A stretch of 64,000 nt of DNA from Chrysopilus asiliformis (GCA_964034945.1 OZ035962.1:82419942-82483941), one strand, 5' to 3'. Positions 35,141 through 46,883 are shown, counted from the first letter of the stretch. Numbers and translations are program-made. The notes: generated by a model not told the origin, from the sequence alone.

Positions 35141-36112
35141 TAGGCAGCTTCGTTGCTGTTTAACAACAAAATTATAATTCGGTTTTTATGTTTTAGAGAT
35201 TCTAGATTTTTTTTTAATTCGAAGCTCAAAATATTTCAAAAGGCTCATTTGCATTTTATTGTTTAATTTGACGTTTTTTTTCTGCATTTTTACCTGTGAG
35301 GAAAGTGTTTGTATTAACAAATTAGCCCATTCAAACTGTGATAAAGCCGTTTATGGTTGTAGTTTGTCAAAAATTGAATACTTATCTAATCACAGAATAA
35401 AGTAAAATAAAAATAACTAGAGTATGATCAGGACATTGCGAGCCAGTTGATTGGTGAAACCGATTACTGTTGTCGGGTCTTGTGATAAACGCTATGCTTT
35501 AAATAGACCACTTGTCTTCGATTGGAGCTCGATTCTTAGGACATACTGAGAATTGATTGTCCGGAAGAAAAGTTATGGTCTTAAAAATTTATTTGAGGCT
35601 GCTTAAAGATGAGTATAATCTTGGCATTGCTCAAATAAGAAAGTTAAAGAAAAAGTTTAGAGTAGTTTTTCAGATTTTTTTTTCATCAAACATTGCTTTG
35701 GATCCCAGAATTCGAGGAAGTAGAGAAGTCGTTCAACCCTCAATTTATGAATAAATATTTGAACAAAAAGAAAAGTTTGACTATAGATAAATAGTTATTT
35801 ATTCGTTTAGTCACACTTTGATTTGTACCCATTGTTTAGAGGTTAAAGTAGGAAAGAATTGTTGAGAAGAGAATAAAATTTTTCGATAATTTATCTAAAC
35901 ACAGGTCGTTTATATAATTAGTCCAGTTTTTGTCTTTAGTTTTCTTCGATACATCTGTTTTATATTGATTTTTTTTTGTATTTAATATTTAGTGGTGAGG
36001 ATTAGGTCAATAAGGGAATTTGTTTTTTTTTGCATTTAGTATTTAGTTACTATAAGGTTTCGGGTATATTGATTATATTTCTTTGAAGAGGCTATAAAAT
36101 TATAATAATATT
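35141..36112 (+). other. untranslated leader of the gypsy element
   Basis: About 970 bases between the primer binding site and gag ATG. It would hold the packaging region. The short frames in it are not conserved-looking and start without ATG. Confidence 0.5.
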
Positions 36113-38017
36113 ATGGGAAAACCTGGTTTGAATACAGGAACAGTCCCTAAAAACCATAAAAAAGGGGATTTAGAAACAGGTACAACGCGAGAGTTAAGGT
36201 CAGGTAAAGGGAGAACTATGGATGCCGATAGTGATCCAAATGTTTCAGTCGGGATATTTCAACCAAATCGGACGTTGGCACGAACTCCCGAAAAAGAGAC
36301 GACTCCAACCACAGTAAGGGAGGTTTCCGTGAGTCCCAAGGGTGCTGAAGGTATTTGTCCCGAAATTCTTAGCGAGCGCAGAAGAAGAAAAGAGACTGGA
36401 ATAGGGCAAAATTGGGATAGAGACCATTTACTAGACTTTTCAGCAAGACCTTCCTCGGTGACAGATCTTTTTGGACATCGGTACTACCCAAATACCAGAA
36501 CAGAAACTCAGATGACAAATCGGGAGATGCAAAGTTATATCAAGGAGATGGTAAAGGCAACCGTAGGGGCTTCTCAAGCTGAAATTTTGAAACAGGCAAC
36601 TTCCAGTATGAATGACACGGTTCGTAAACTGTTTAAGGAGCTAGGTCCACAATTGCAGCTGACACCAAAGTCAGTAGGCGATAAATTAGTAGAGGGCATA
36701 GGCGGGGGTGTTAATTTGCAGGCTAATGTTGGTAGTGCTACTAGTACCATGCAAAATATTCCTGAAGACCGTGGGATTAATAGATCTAAAAAAAGAGGGG
36801 AAGACATTAGGAGGGAGACGTCATATGATTTTCCGAAACCGACAGAATTATTTCATATAGATCCTTATCCGGGACAATCTAAGGATTCTGTGATGAAAGA
36901 ACGTTTCAATAGGGATCTTAATTCGAGTCATGAATCTGCTCATCCAAGGCGTGAAAATTACCTTGCTAACCAGAATGATTTTCGATATAGACAGCACGAC
37001 CGCACAAATCCTAATGCTGAAGATCCTTTGATTGAAGAGTTTAGGAATTTTAATCTTTATGGTCGGGAAACTTCTTCAGATAGACGTCCTTCTGGTTTTC
37101 AACCTATTCGCCCTATGGGGAGAAATCACAATTTTTCTCGAGATCTTTCAGATATTAATAAATGTAAGCTAGAAAAGTGGGGATTCCGATTCGATGGATC
37201 TTCGGACCTATCGATCGAAGATTTTATCTTTAGAGTGGAACAGCTCACTCGTTCTTATAGCTACACAGAACAACAGCTGCTAAGAAATTTCCACGTATTG
37301 CTCAAGGGACAGGCAGAGAACTGGTACTGGGCATATATGAAGAAATTCCCACAAACATCTTGGGAGAATCTGAAAGGTGGTTTGATTCGACAATTTAAGT
37401 CACTTCAGACGGACTATGACATCTTGAAGATAATCATTGACCGCCGACAAGGAATCAATGAGTCATTCGATGAGTTCTTGACCAAAACTTTGAAAGAAGT
37501 CAGCAAACTTAGATGCGCCATGCCAGAACTAGACTTAATAAACATTATCAAGCAAAACCTTAAAGAAAAGTTAGCCGCATTGATATTTGCCTATCCTGTA
37601 TATACCATAGAGCAGTTGAGAGATTGTGGTCGACGGGCAGAACAATTTTTGTCTCGTAGATATAGTATGAGTAGTAGACCAGTGTTTCCCAATCAACCTC
37701 GTCAAGTACATGAAATGTTCGCCGACAATGCTGATCTTCACAACTCAGAAATACCTGAGGAGATTTCAGCTTGCGAAATAAATGCCATTCATTCCAGCCC
37801 AAGACAGAATCCACCAACACTGAAATGCTGGAATTGTGACCAAATAGGTCATCTGTTTCGCCATTGCACGGCTGAAAAAACAAACATTTTTTGCTATATG
37901 TGCGGTACAAAGAATGTCTCCCTCAGAACATGTACTACCTGTAAAAAGGGAAATGGGAATCGGAACGAGATGCGGACGGGGGAATCTCGTTTCCGAGACT
38001 CGAACCCCGAACACTAG
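36113..38017 (+). CDS. gag: Ty3/gypsy Gag polyprotein, intact frame
   Basis: Encodes 634 residues from ATG at 36113 to TAG at 38015-38017. Residues 1-350 are polar and low in similarity to anything I know. About 355-520 matches the Retrotrans_gag capsid region, with FDG near the start and a GQAENWYW segment followed by W..L...L..QF. At residues 572-585 a zinc knuckle CWNCDQIGHLFRHC has the C-x2-C-x4-H-x4-C spacing, followed at 594 by a second cysteine cluster (CYMCG with CTTC). Gag forms the particle and binds element RNA. Pol follows in the -1 frame, and a frameshift signal lies at 37948. The frame is undamaged, suggesting a fairly recent insertion. Confidence 0.93.
   Translation: MGKPGLNTGTVPKNHKKGDLETGTTRELRSGKGRTMDADSDPNVSVGIFQPNRTLARTPEKETTPTTVREVSVSPKGAEGICPEILSERRRRKETGIGQNWDRDHLLDFSARPSSVTDLFGHRYYPNTRTETQMTNREMQSYIKEMVKATVGASQAEILKQATSSMNDTVRKLFKELGPQLQLTPKSVGDKLVEGIGGGVNLQANVGSATSTMQNIPEDRGINRSKKRGEDIRRETSYDFPKPTELFHIDPYPGQSKDSVMKERFNRDLNSSHESAHPRRENYLANQNDFRYRQHDRTNPNAEDPLIEEFRNFNLYGRETSSDRRPSGFQPIRPMGRNHNFSRDLSDINKCKLEKWGFRFDGSSDLSIEDFIFRVEQLTRSYSYTEQQLLRNFHVLLKGQAENWYWAYMKKFPQTSWENLKGGLIRQFKSLQTDYDILKIIIDRRQGINESFDEFLTKTLKEVSKLRCAMPELDLINIIKQNLKEKLAALIFAYPVYTIEQLRDCGRRAEQFLSRRYSMSSRPVFPNQPRQVHEMFADNADLHNSEIPEEISACEINAIHSSPRQNPPTLKCWNCDQIGHLFRHCTAEKTNIFCYMCGTKNVSLRTCTTCKKGNGNRNEMRTGESRFRDSNPEH
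37948..38009 (+). promoter_or_regulatory. predicted -1 ribosomal frameshift site with pseudoknot
   Basis: The heptamer G GGA AAT (37948-37954) is in the right phase for tandem -1 slippage in gag. Six bases later a stem pairs 37960-37971 with 37984-37996 (one bulged T). Loop bases CGGGG (37977-37981) can pair with CCCCG (38005-38009) to make an H-type pseudoknot. In the pol frame a TAA at 37942-37944 lies just upstream, and the gag stop is at 38015, so the shift must occur in this interval. Confidence 0.72.
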
Positions 38018-39444
38018 ATTACTTACCTCTCCTAGAAAACGATAAAAAGCCAGAAAATCTAAAAAGTATAAATGAAAATAAAGAAAATACTTACCAAAAA
38101 ATTAGTGTCCTAAAGAGACTCGTACCAAACAAAGAAAATGAAGAGAACTTACCTTTAAATATACCCGAAAATAAAAGTTTGCACCAGCGTATTCAAGATT
38201 ATAATAAAGTTCGAGCTCGTATTTTCAATACGGTAAGCTCTGTAGTAGAGAGTCCGAAGATCCGTAGAATTAGAAATGTGCGTGAGAGATTTAAGTTTCG
38301 AAGAAATGTTTTTGATGATATCGCCTCGACCTTTTTAACTGATGAACACGATAGTCGGCCCTATGCTGAAGTACTTATTAGAGAAAGGCGTTTTCGATGT
38401 CTACTTGATAGTGGAGCCTCAGTTAGTTGCTTGGGAAAGGAAAGCCTAGAAATCCTGCGGGAGATGGGAGTAGCCTTCCGACGATTCACATCCAAAATAA
38501 GGACAGCTGACGGTCACGAACAAGAAATAGTTGGGAGAGTGGTTTTACCTATTACCTTTAAAGACATTACCCATGATATACTCTTGTTCATTGTTCCTTC
38601 ATTGTCGCAGACCTTATATTTGGGGGTGAACTTTTGGCAGGCATTCCAAATTGCACCCAATATAATTTCTGAAGTCTCCATAGATGAGAGTGCAAGGAAA
38701 GAGGATCCAAACCAGCATATACTTACCATAGAACAGTCCGTTAAACTTCAAGAGGCAATACATCGCTTTCCGTCTTACGCCACAAATGGACTGGGAAAGA
38801 CGCATTTAGAAGAGCACGTTATCGAGGTGGGCGATGCTCTACCGGTGAAGCAGCGTCATTACCCGGTTTCTCCAGTGGTTGAGAAGTTGATTCACGAAGA
38901 AATTGACCGAATGCTCCGGCTTGACGTAATAGAAGAAAGTGACAGCGCGTGGAGTTCGCCGGTAGTCCTTGTCCGAAAACCGGGCAAGAACCGCCTTTGT
39001 TTAGACTCACGACGACTGAACGCTGTCACCAAGCCGGACGCATATCCTTCTCACCACGTAGAGGGACTGCTGAGCCGTCTAGAAGATACACACTACATTT
39101 GTAGTGTGGATCTAAAAGACGCGTTCTGGCAGATCCCTCTAGAGAAAAAGTCGCGGGAAATGACTGCTTTCGCTGTGCCGGGGCGACCGTTGTATCATTA
39201 CAAAGTCATGCCTTTTGGTTTATCAAATTCTGCGCAACGTTTGTGCCGATTAATGGACAAGGTCGTCCCGTCCAGGCTTCGCCGGTGGGTATTCGTCTAC
39301 CTCGATGACTTGCTCATCGTAGCGAACACGTTTGATCATATGATCGAACTTTTAACAGAGGTAGCAAATCTTTTAAGTACTGCCCGTCTTACCGTAAATT
39401 TAGATAAATCTCGGGAACTGTTAAAGATATTTAAAAACACTTGA
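37948..39444 (+). pseudogene. pol: gypsy Pol, protease and truncated reverse transcriptase
   Basis: The -1 frame is open from 37945 to 39444. It would be read as a Gag-Pol fusion through the frameshift site. An aspartic protease motif DSGA starts at 38407. Reverse transcriptase shows PVVLVRKPG, SVDLKDAFWQIPL with the first catalytic Asp at 39109, MPFGLSNSAQ, and YLDD at 39298-39309. The normal continuation after NLDKS is missing: from about 39413 the sequence is repeat F, and the frame ends in unrelated residues. RNase H, integrase and the 3' LTR are absent from the window, so the copy is dead. The RT style and lysine-tRNA primer recall Osvaldo-like gypsy elements, which is inference. Confidence 0.88.
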
Positions 39445-39690
39445 AGAAAGAAATTAAGGAAATTTTATTTTCTTTGAATTTGGTTAAATGCAGTTTTTCT
39501 CACAAGCGCACAGGTTTCGAAAACTTTTCAAAAAACTAAATGTTTTTGTATGGAAGGTAACGGCTATAGCTAACGTTACCTTTTCAAAAATTGATAGAAT
39601 AACACGATTTTTATAAAACCCATTTACAAAAAACTTCAAGTCGCTAGCTCAATGTGTTCTCGAGTTATTTAAGATACAAACCGACAGACC
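39413..39690 (+). repeat. dispersed repeat F joined to gypsy pol
   Basis: Matches 10046-10320 in order: CTCGGGAACTGTTAAAGAT; ATGGAAGGTAACGGC; AGCTAACGTTACC; CTTCAAGTCGCTAGCTCAA; GAGTTATTTAAGATAC. The junction with pol lies in AAATCTCGGG, which both partners could supply. The 5' block of repeat F is absent here. Confidence 0.8.
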
Positions 39691-42290
39691 AACAGACCAA
39701 CAGACCAACAGACCGACAGACCGACAGACCGACAGACCAACAGACCAACAGACCGATAGACCGACACACTGACAGACCGACGGACCGAGAGACCGACGAA
39801 CCGAGAGACCGGCGAACCGAGAAACCGACAGACCAACAAACCAACAAACCAACAGACCGAGAGACCAACAGATTGACAGATTGACAGACCGACAGACCGA
39901 CAGACCGACAGACCGATAGACCGACAGACCGACAGACCGACAGACCGACAGACCGACAGACCGACAGACCGACAGACCGAAAGACCAACAGACCGACAGA
40001 CCGAGAGACCAACAGATTGACAGACCGACAAACCGACAGACCGAAAGACCAACAGACCGACAAACCGAGAGACCAACAGATTGACAGACCGACAAACCGA
40101 CAGACCGAGAGACCAACAGATTGACAGACTGACAAACCTACAAACCTACACACCGGCAGACCGACAGAGCGACAGACCAACAGACCGACAGACCAATAGA
40201 CCGATAGACCGAGACACTGACAGACGGACGGACCGAGAGACCGACGAACCGAGAGACCGACGAACCGAGAAACCGACAGACCAACAAACCAACAAACCAA
40301 CAGACCGAGAGACCAACAGATTGACAGATTGACAGACCGACAGACCGACAGACCGACAGACCGACAGACCGACAGACCGACAGACCGACAGACCGACAGA
40401 CCGACAGACCGACAGACCGACAGACCGACAGACCGACAGACCGACAGACCGACAGACCGACAGACCGAAAGACCAACAGACCGACAGACCGAGAGACCAA
40501 CAGATTGACAGACCGACAAACCGACAGACCGAAAGACCAACAGACCGACAAACCGACAGACCGAGAGACCCACAGATTGACAGACCGACAAACCGACAGA
40601 CCGAGAGACCAACAGATTGACAGACCGACAAACCTACAAACCTACACACCGGCAGACCGACAGAGCGAGAGAGCGACAGACCGACAGACCGACAGACCAA
40701 CAGACCAACAGATCAACAGACCAAGAGATTGACAGACCGACAGACCGACAGACCGACAGACAAACAGACCGACAGACCAATAGACCGATAGACCGAGACA
40801 CTGACAGACCGACGGACCGACAGACCGACAGACCGACAGACCGATAGACTGACGAACCGAGAGACCGACAGACCAACAAACCAACAGACCGAGAGACCAA
40901 CATATTGACAGATTGACAGATTGACAGACCGACAGACCGACAGACCGACAGACCGACAAACCGACAGACCGAGAGACCAACAGATTGACAGACCGACAAA
41001 CCGACAGACCGAAAGACCAACAGACCGACAGACCGACAAACCGAGAGACCAACAGATTGACAGACCGACAAACCGACAGACCGAGAGACCAACAGATTGA
41101 CAGACTGACAAACCTACAAACCTACACACCGGCAGACCGACAGAGCGAGAAAGCGACAGACCGACAGACCGACAGACCAACAGACCAACAGACCAACAGA
41201 TCAACAGACCAAGAGATTGACAGACCGACAGACCGACAGACCGACAGACCAACAGACCGACAGACCAATAGACCGATAGACCGAGACACTGACAGACGGA
41301 CGGACCGAGAGACCGACGAACCGAGAGACCGACGAACCGAGAAACCGACAGACCAACAAACCAACAAACCAACAAACCAACAGACCGAGAGACCAACAGA
41401 TTGACAGACCGACAGACCGACAGACCGACAGACCGACAGACCGACAGACCGACAGACCGACAGACCGACAGACCGACAGACCGAAAGACCAACAGACCGA
41501 CAGACCGACAGACCGAGAGACCAACAGATTGACAGACCGACAAACCGACAGACCGAAAGACCAACAGACCGACAGACCGACAAACCGACAGACCGAGAGA
41601 CCCACAGATTGACAGACCGACAAACCGACAGACCGAGAGACCAACAGATTGACAGACCGACAAACCTACAAACCTACACACCGGCAGACCGACAGAGCGA
41701 GAGAGCGACAGACCGACAGACCGACAGACCAACAGACCAACAGATCAACAGACCAAGAGATTGACAGACCGACAGACCGACAGACCGACAGACAAACATA
41801 CCGACAGACCAATAGACCGATAGACCGAGACACTGACAGACCGACGGACCGACAGACCGACAGACCGATAGACTGACGAACCGAGAGACCGACAGATTGA
41901 CAGACCGACAAACCGACAGTCCGAGAGACCAACAGATTGACAGATCGACAAACCTACAAACCTACACACCGGTAGACCGACAGAGCGACAGACCGACAGA
42001 CCAACAGACCAACAGATCAACAGACCAACAGACCAACAGATCAACAGACCGACAAACCGACAAACCGACAAACCGACAGACCAACAGACCGATAGACCGA
42101 CACACTGACAGACCGACGGATCGAGAGACCGACGAACCGAGAGACCGACAGACCAATAAACCAACAAACCAACAGACCGAGAGACCGAGAGACCAACAGA
42201 TTGACAGATTGACAGATTGACAGATTGACAGATTGACAGACCGACAGAGCGAAAGACCAACAGATTGACAGACCAACATACCGAGAGAAA
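39666..42290 (+). repeat. 2.6-kb minisatellite of 8-bp units with higher-order structure
   Basis: Tandem 8-bp units, mostly CCGACAGA, with variants CCAACAGA, CCGAGAGA, CCGATAGA, TTGACAGA and CCGACAAA. Variants are not random: a marker CTACAAACCTACACACCGG occurs at about 40138, 40636, 41116, 41666 and 41956, giving spacings of about 500, 480, 550 and 290 bases. Another marker, GACGAACCGAGAAACCGACA, recurs at about 39810, 40260 and 41333. Because 8 is not a multiple of 3 and the units lack stops, very long frames appear on both strands; they are not genes. It continues the terminal units of repeat F. Confidence 0.95.
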
Positions 42291-43924
42291 GCGGAACCCA
42301 ACCAGGAACTTTCTTTACAGCTTTCTCTTTCGAATGATCAAAGTCGGTACTTGATGCAACCAGAATTTTCATTTGCCCAAACAAAATTCGTTCACCACCA
42401 AAATAATTATATTTAGGAAAATTTAGCAATGAATACATGAAAAAAATTCATTTCTTTAAAAATATTAGCAACCCTACTCTGGCGACTGTCAGTGACGGAG
42501 TGACGGATGACTAGTCACCATTAGGTCACAACATTTTCGTGTTTTCATGATATCAATTCAAAAAGACACCAGAAAAATTGATATCTTTCGGAATTGATAT
42601 TTCGTCACTCGAATTCTGATTTTTGCCATGTGTCGATTGAGACGATTTGAAAAACTTCTCATCTCATTTGTCACGGAAACAATCACTGGAAAATTATCAT
42701 CCTTTGAGCTAAAATCCCTATACAAATTGTGACCAGTCACAACGCCAGAATAAGGAGTAGGTCTCACTTTAGAAAAAAAAAAAAGATTTATAAAAATTAT
42801 CAAATTACTTCCAATACAACATCGAACACAGCGTGAATAATAAAAACCTTCAAGAAAAGCCATAGAACTTTTTCTTTAACTTTTTCTGACGTAATTTGAC
42901 GCTTTCACAATTTATCCCAGACAATTTTTAATGAAAATATTTAATTAAAAGAAATTGCGCTTGTTTTTCAATATTGTTAAAAAGAAAGTTTATGGTAATT
43001 ACAAAATTTGACCAAAACCATAAAAATTAATTTATAAGAAATATTAATTGTCCCCTCGACAAATTTTTAATGACAAGATTTTTTTTTATAATTAGCTTCA
43101 TTGAAAGTCTTGGGTTCCCAGAATGACCCAATTTAAGAATTAAATGTCGACAAAGAGATTTTGGGACACATTTACAATGTCCCCCATCGTGAGGCGTTTT
43201 TTATTGAAAGATCTTTGGTGAAGAAACTTTTATAATTGAGTATTAATTAGGTTCTCATATTTCTTTTATTGTTTCTACGGCGTAAAATATCAAAAGCTGT
43301 CAATCGTAAAAGCAGATACCTTTTTCATTGCGCTTATAAGAAAATGCGTATATCCTAAATTTTTTTCTTGGTCCTTTTTGATGAAATTCTGTTCATTTGC
43401 TTGAAGTTGTATTTATTTTTCCGTTTCGGGTTTCCTTTGCAGAAAGAATGAAATTGAAACTGATAATTCATATAGATAGATATATTGGTAATATTGTATA
43501 TTTTTCATCCTTAAAATTATTTCTTTGAAATGACTACGACTCAAGGGCGACAGACCATCAATTTTCTGCTTAAGTGAAGAAAGATATTGATTTGAGAAAG
43601 TATGCGGGTTTTTCATTGTTATTGAAAGGATGATAAAGCGATAGGCAAGTAGGACGAAGAAATTTTATATAAAAATGAGTTTTCTTTAATGGAATTTGTT
43701 ACATTTGAAACCTAATCGATTCGCTTTCTTCGATTCGCTTTCTATTGGCTCTTTTTTTGATATAGTTTTTAGTTTCAAGCAAAAAAAAACCGCTCCTATC
43801 TGTAAACCAACGAGTATTACAAAGCCATTAATCGCGAACGAAATCGTTAGACATTTCTACAAAAATTTTCATCAATATAAAATTTTTCAAACTTTTTATC
43901 TGAATACACTAAAACAATATAAAG
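42291..43924. other. stretch with a MITE fragment, otherwise unassigned
   Basis: 42355-42425 (GCAACCAGAATTTTC, CAAACAAAATTCGTTCACCA) resembles the interior of the MITE at 12698-12900. No pol sequence resumes after the array. A 101-codon minus-strand frame at 42558-42863 is not recognisable. Confidence 0.45.
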
Positions 43925-44390
43925 CGGAAGCCGTAGAACAAAAAACAACAATGAATAGTTGACGGGACGAAATATATTTGAATACCTGGATCTTGATCTA
44001 ACTAAGAAAAAATTCTTCTACGGCGACCTTCCAAAGTGGTGCTAAATGGGCGACAAATCGCGATTTATTTCGCGGTTTCGTTGTTAAAAAAAACGACGAG
44101 TTACCGGGACGAAATTTATTGCAGGATCTAGATCTTGGTCCAACTAAGAAAAAAATGTTCTACGACGACCTTGTCAGGTGGTGCTAAATGGGTGACAGAT
44201 CACGATAAATGACATACGTTTTAGCCAAAATGCTAAAACGTATGTCATTTATCGTGATCTGTCACCCATTTAGCACCACTTTGGAAGGTCGCCGTAGAAG
44301 AATTTTTTCTTAGTTAGATCAAGATCCAGGTATTCAAATATATTTCGTCCCGTCAACTATTCATTGTTGTTTTTTGTTCTACGGCTTCCG
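43925..44390. repeat. chimeric inverted repeat with three related units
   Basis: Unit 1 (43925-44070, direct) and unit 2 (about 44090-44225, direct) are diverged copies sharing blocks such as GGGACGAAAT, AACTAAGAAAAAA and GGTGCTAAATGGG. Unit 3 (44232-44390) is inverted. Its inner 48 bases are the exact complement of the end of unit 2 (44178-44225, loop CAAAAT), while its outer 127 bases match the complement of unit 1. The switch falls in the shared GTGGTGCTAAATGGG. No coding frame is supported. Confidence 0.88.
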
Positions 44391-44437
44391 GGCTAATACT
44401 TTTAGGTCAATTTCTTTGAACCTACATCACATTACTA

Positions 44438-44486
44438 GAACGTATCTGCCACTAGAAATATTTATTGCTTAGTGGCAGATACGTTT
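44438..44486. repeat. short hairpin
   Basis: ACGTATCTGCCACTA and TAGTGGCAGATACGT are exact complements around a spacer of about 15 bases. Confidence 0.7.
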
Positions 44487-44528
44487 CATACTCCAAAAAT
44501 TGTAGTAGGGTATAAAACATACTCTTAA

Positions 44529-44748
44529 CCCTCTAGTAGGCAAGTGTATCTACAAATACAGCTGACTTTTTTTCTAATTATCAACCTCCTACCGCGACAA
44601 GTATGTCTCTAGATACGCTCTCTGTTTCCGGCTGATGGCAACTCAAACCACTACCTAGGGACAAAAGGGTTTCCGTTCTGGGTTTCCTGAAGCACAATTA
44701 ACCTGCTCTAATTGTTTCTTATTGAAAAAACATTGGCCTACTAGAGGG
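44529..44748. mobile_element. piggyBac-like MITE, 220 bp
   Basis: The ends CCCTCTAGTAGGC and GCCTACTAGAGGG are perfect inverted repeats, with TTAA on both sides (44525-44528 and 44749-44752). CCC-starting ends with TTAA duplication are the piggyBac pattern. No coding capacity. Confidence 0.88.
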
Positions 44749-44752
44749 TTAA

Positions 44753-46212
44753 AGTTTCGGAAACAAAAATTTTTAAAAGTTTGAGAGAAAAAAAATTAAG
44801 CTTCTATTCGAAAAGATGTACTGGACAGGAAAAAAAAAATTGTGGAGCGTTTTATTTCAAAAATAAAAGCAAGATAAAAAATATAGTAAAAAATAGTTTA
44901 CGCATAGAAACTTTCACAAAAGGATAGATATTCGTAAAAAAATATTCTCTTCTCGTTAAATCAGAAAAAAACCCTAAGCGCTGTCGATTTGCCGTAAATT
45001 TTCCCATATATCACGAATTGAATAAACGTCTGAAGAGAAAAGTCTTAGCCACTCCATCTTAAAAAATCAGGAAATTTCCTTCAGGTTAATTTCAACAAAT
45101 GCGCATTTGTTCGGAATAGGGAAACATCTTTCAAACAAACAAAATTCTGACTTCCTTTAAAGTATGACTTCCTTTAAACCTATATAAGTTGCATCAGACA
45201 ATAACGACGGGCGCTTAAAGCTAGAATTTCTTAAAACCTAAATTTCCCTCCAACGCAAGGAAATTTGATAATTTTTGCATTTCCTGGTTAAAAACTTGGA
45301 TATTTCCCATGGGGAATTAAGCTTTTTTACAAACGACATGCGTGAAAATTGGGGCTGGAAATTGGGGAAAATTCCAAATTTAACTTTCCAAATGCAATTG
45401 GAAGTCTCGATTACGTTATCAGTTCACGTTTTATTCACATATTTCAGTAGCTCTTTAGAACTTATGGGGTAAAATCATGGAGGGATTTCACTTCTTATTT
45501 TATTACACTAGTATTAAATATTACGTAGAATTTTTTTATTTGAGAAATTCTAAAAATTCAATGGAGAAATGATTTTTGATTTACATAATATTTATTTTTA
45601 TTTCGGGGTTGTATCAATTTTCTGACCACTAAAACCAATTGAACTCTATTGATTTTCATTTAACAATATGTTTTAATGAGGCTAGGTTAAATTGGGATTT
45701 TGTATGATTTCTAGATAAAATCTCGTTACTCGACGTAATCGTAAAAATGTATCGCATGGTAATTGCTTCAGTTTATCCATACATACTCAAAATATGAGGA
45801 AAACACATTAGGTTAATTTACGAAATTGTTGTCAAGCAAGTATTAATTGTACGATATTCGTACCTACTCACTTGAAGTCCTTTTGCGATGAAGAAAAATC
45901 ATAACATTTTTGAAAAATGCAATTTGGTTAACGATTTTACATTTTTGCGTTTGACGGAACGGAGTGAATGATTGACGTGTGATTTTTTTTATTAGCACAA
46001 CTTTTGAACTTCTCGACCGATTTTAATTTGCTTTCCGCTATAGGGTTGGATACAGGAGTTCCTGAATTTGAAATGTGTCAATGTAACACGTTTTGGGATC
46101 AAAAGTTTTATTCCCAGTCTTGAAATACGATGACAAAAATTTTATAAGCAAAGTTTATCTTCAAAAAAATTTAAATTATTGTCAATGGCTGACAATTTTG
46201 GTATAATTTTCC
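44753..46212. other. AT-rich stretch without recognised features
   Basis: Only frames of 65 codons or fewer; no supported repeat or gene. Confidence 0.4.
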
Positions 46213-46371
46213 AGAAGAGCAATGAAAACCTTGTTAAATCGTTTTAATTCTCTTTCAATAACACGGAGTTTTCTTTAAATGAGGAAAATCGGGCTCAGTT
46301 TTCTTTAAATGAGACTCTGTTTTCTTTAAATGAAAATTAAAATGATTTAACAAGGTTTTTTGTTGCTCTTT
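46213..46371. mobile_element. small MITE with inverted ends
   Basis: The left arm GAAAACCTTGTTAAATCGTT and the right arm AATGATTTAACAAGGTTTT pair with one mismatch and extend through AGAGCAA at the outer side. The interior has three direct copies of GTTTTCTTTAAATGA. No clear target duplication. Confidence 0.6.
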
Positions 46372-46656
46372 TGTCAAATTTAGTATAATGGACTTAGTAC
46401 AATTTCACTTTTAGCCGACGATATATAAAAATATCCAAAAATAACATTTTTTTCTTCTTTAAACAAGCTTTTTAAGTGTACCAAAAATTAATAAAATAAT
46501 TTTACGTAGGAATTTTGTTCAAAAAAGAAAAGCAAAATAAAAGGGTTAAGTGTTTTTGCGTATTAACTTCTATTTTGCTTTTATTTTCAAGGCCAAATCC
46601 CTACATAAACTTTCAGTTTTTATTTTTGAACACTTTAAAACCGTTTTCAAGATCAA

Positions 46657-46776
46657 ATATATATATATATATATATCTTTCCTTATTTGATGTTTTTAGT
46701 ATTTTGTAAGTAAGATTATATTACAATATATATATATCTTTTCTTATTTGAGGTTTTTAGTATTTTGTAAGTAAGA
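46657..46776 (+). repeat. (AT)n microsatellite with 62-bp tandem duplication
   Basis: Two AT runs (about 46657-46674 and 46723-46735) each precede a copy of CTTATTTGATGTTTTTAGTA and TTTTGTAAGTAAGATT, offset by 62 bases with few differences. Confidence 0.75.
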
Positions 46777-46883
46777 TTTGACCCAAACAATCCAACTAAC
46801 AATGGGAAATTAGAAAATAGCTAGAAAGAGCTTGTTTTTTTATCATCGTTTTTTCCCTGAGTTATTTTTAAAAGCTCTTTCAT

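Noticed and set aside
39666..42290. CRISPR-like array
   Set aside because: Units are 8 bp and contiguous, with no unique spacers, and the DNA is eukaryotic.
39649..42438. Very long minus- and plus-strand open frames (up to about 339 codons) rich in Cys, Ser, Val or Thr, Asp, Arg
   Set aside because: They are read-through of an 8-bp tandem repeat without stop codons. All frames are open and all encode the same short period.
42291..43924. Remaining gypsy pol or 3' LTR after the array
   Set aside because: No RNase H or integrase motif in any frame and no sequence matching the region upstream of the primer binding site.
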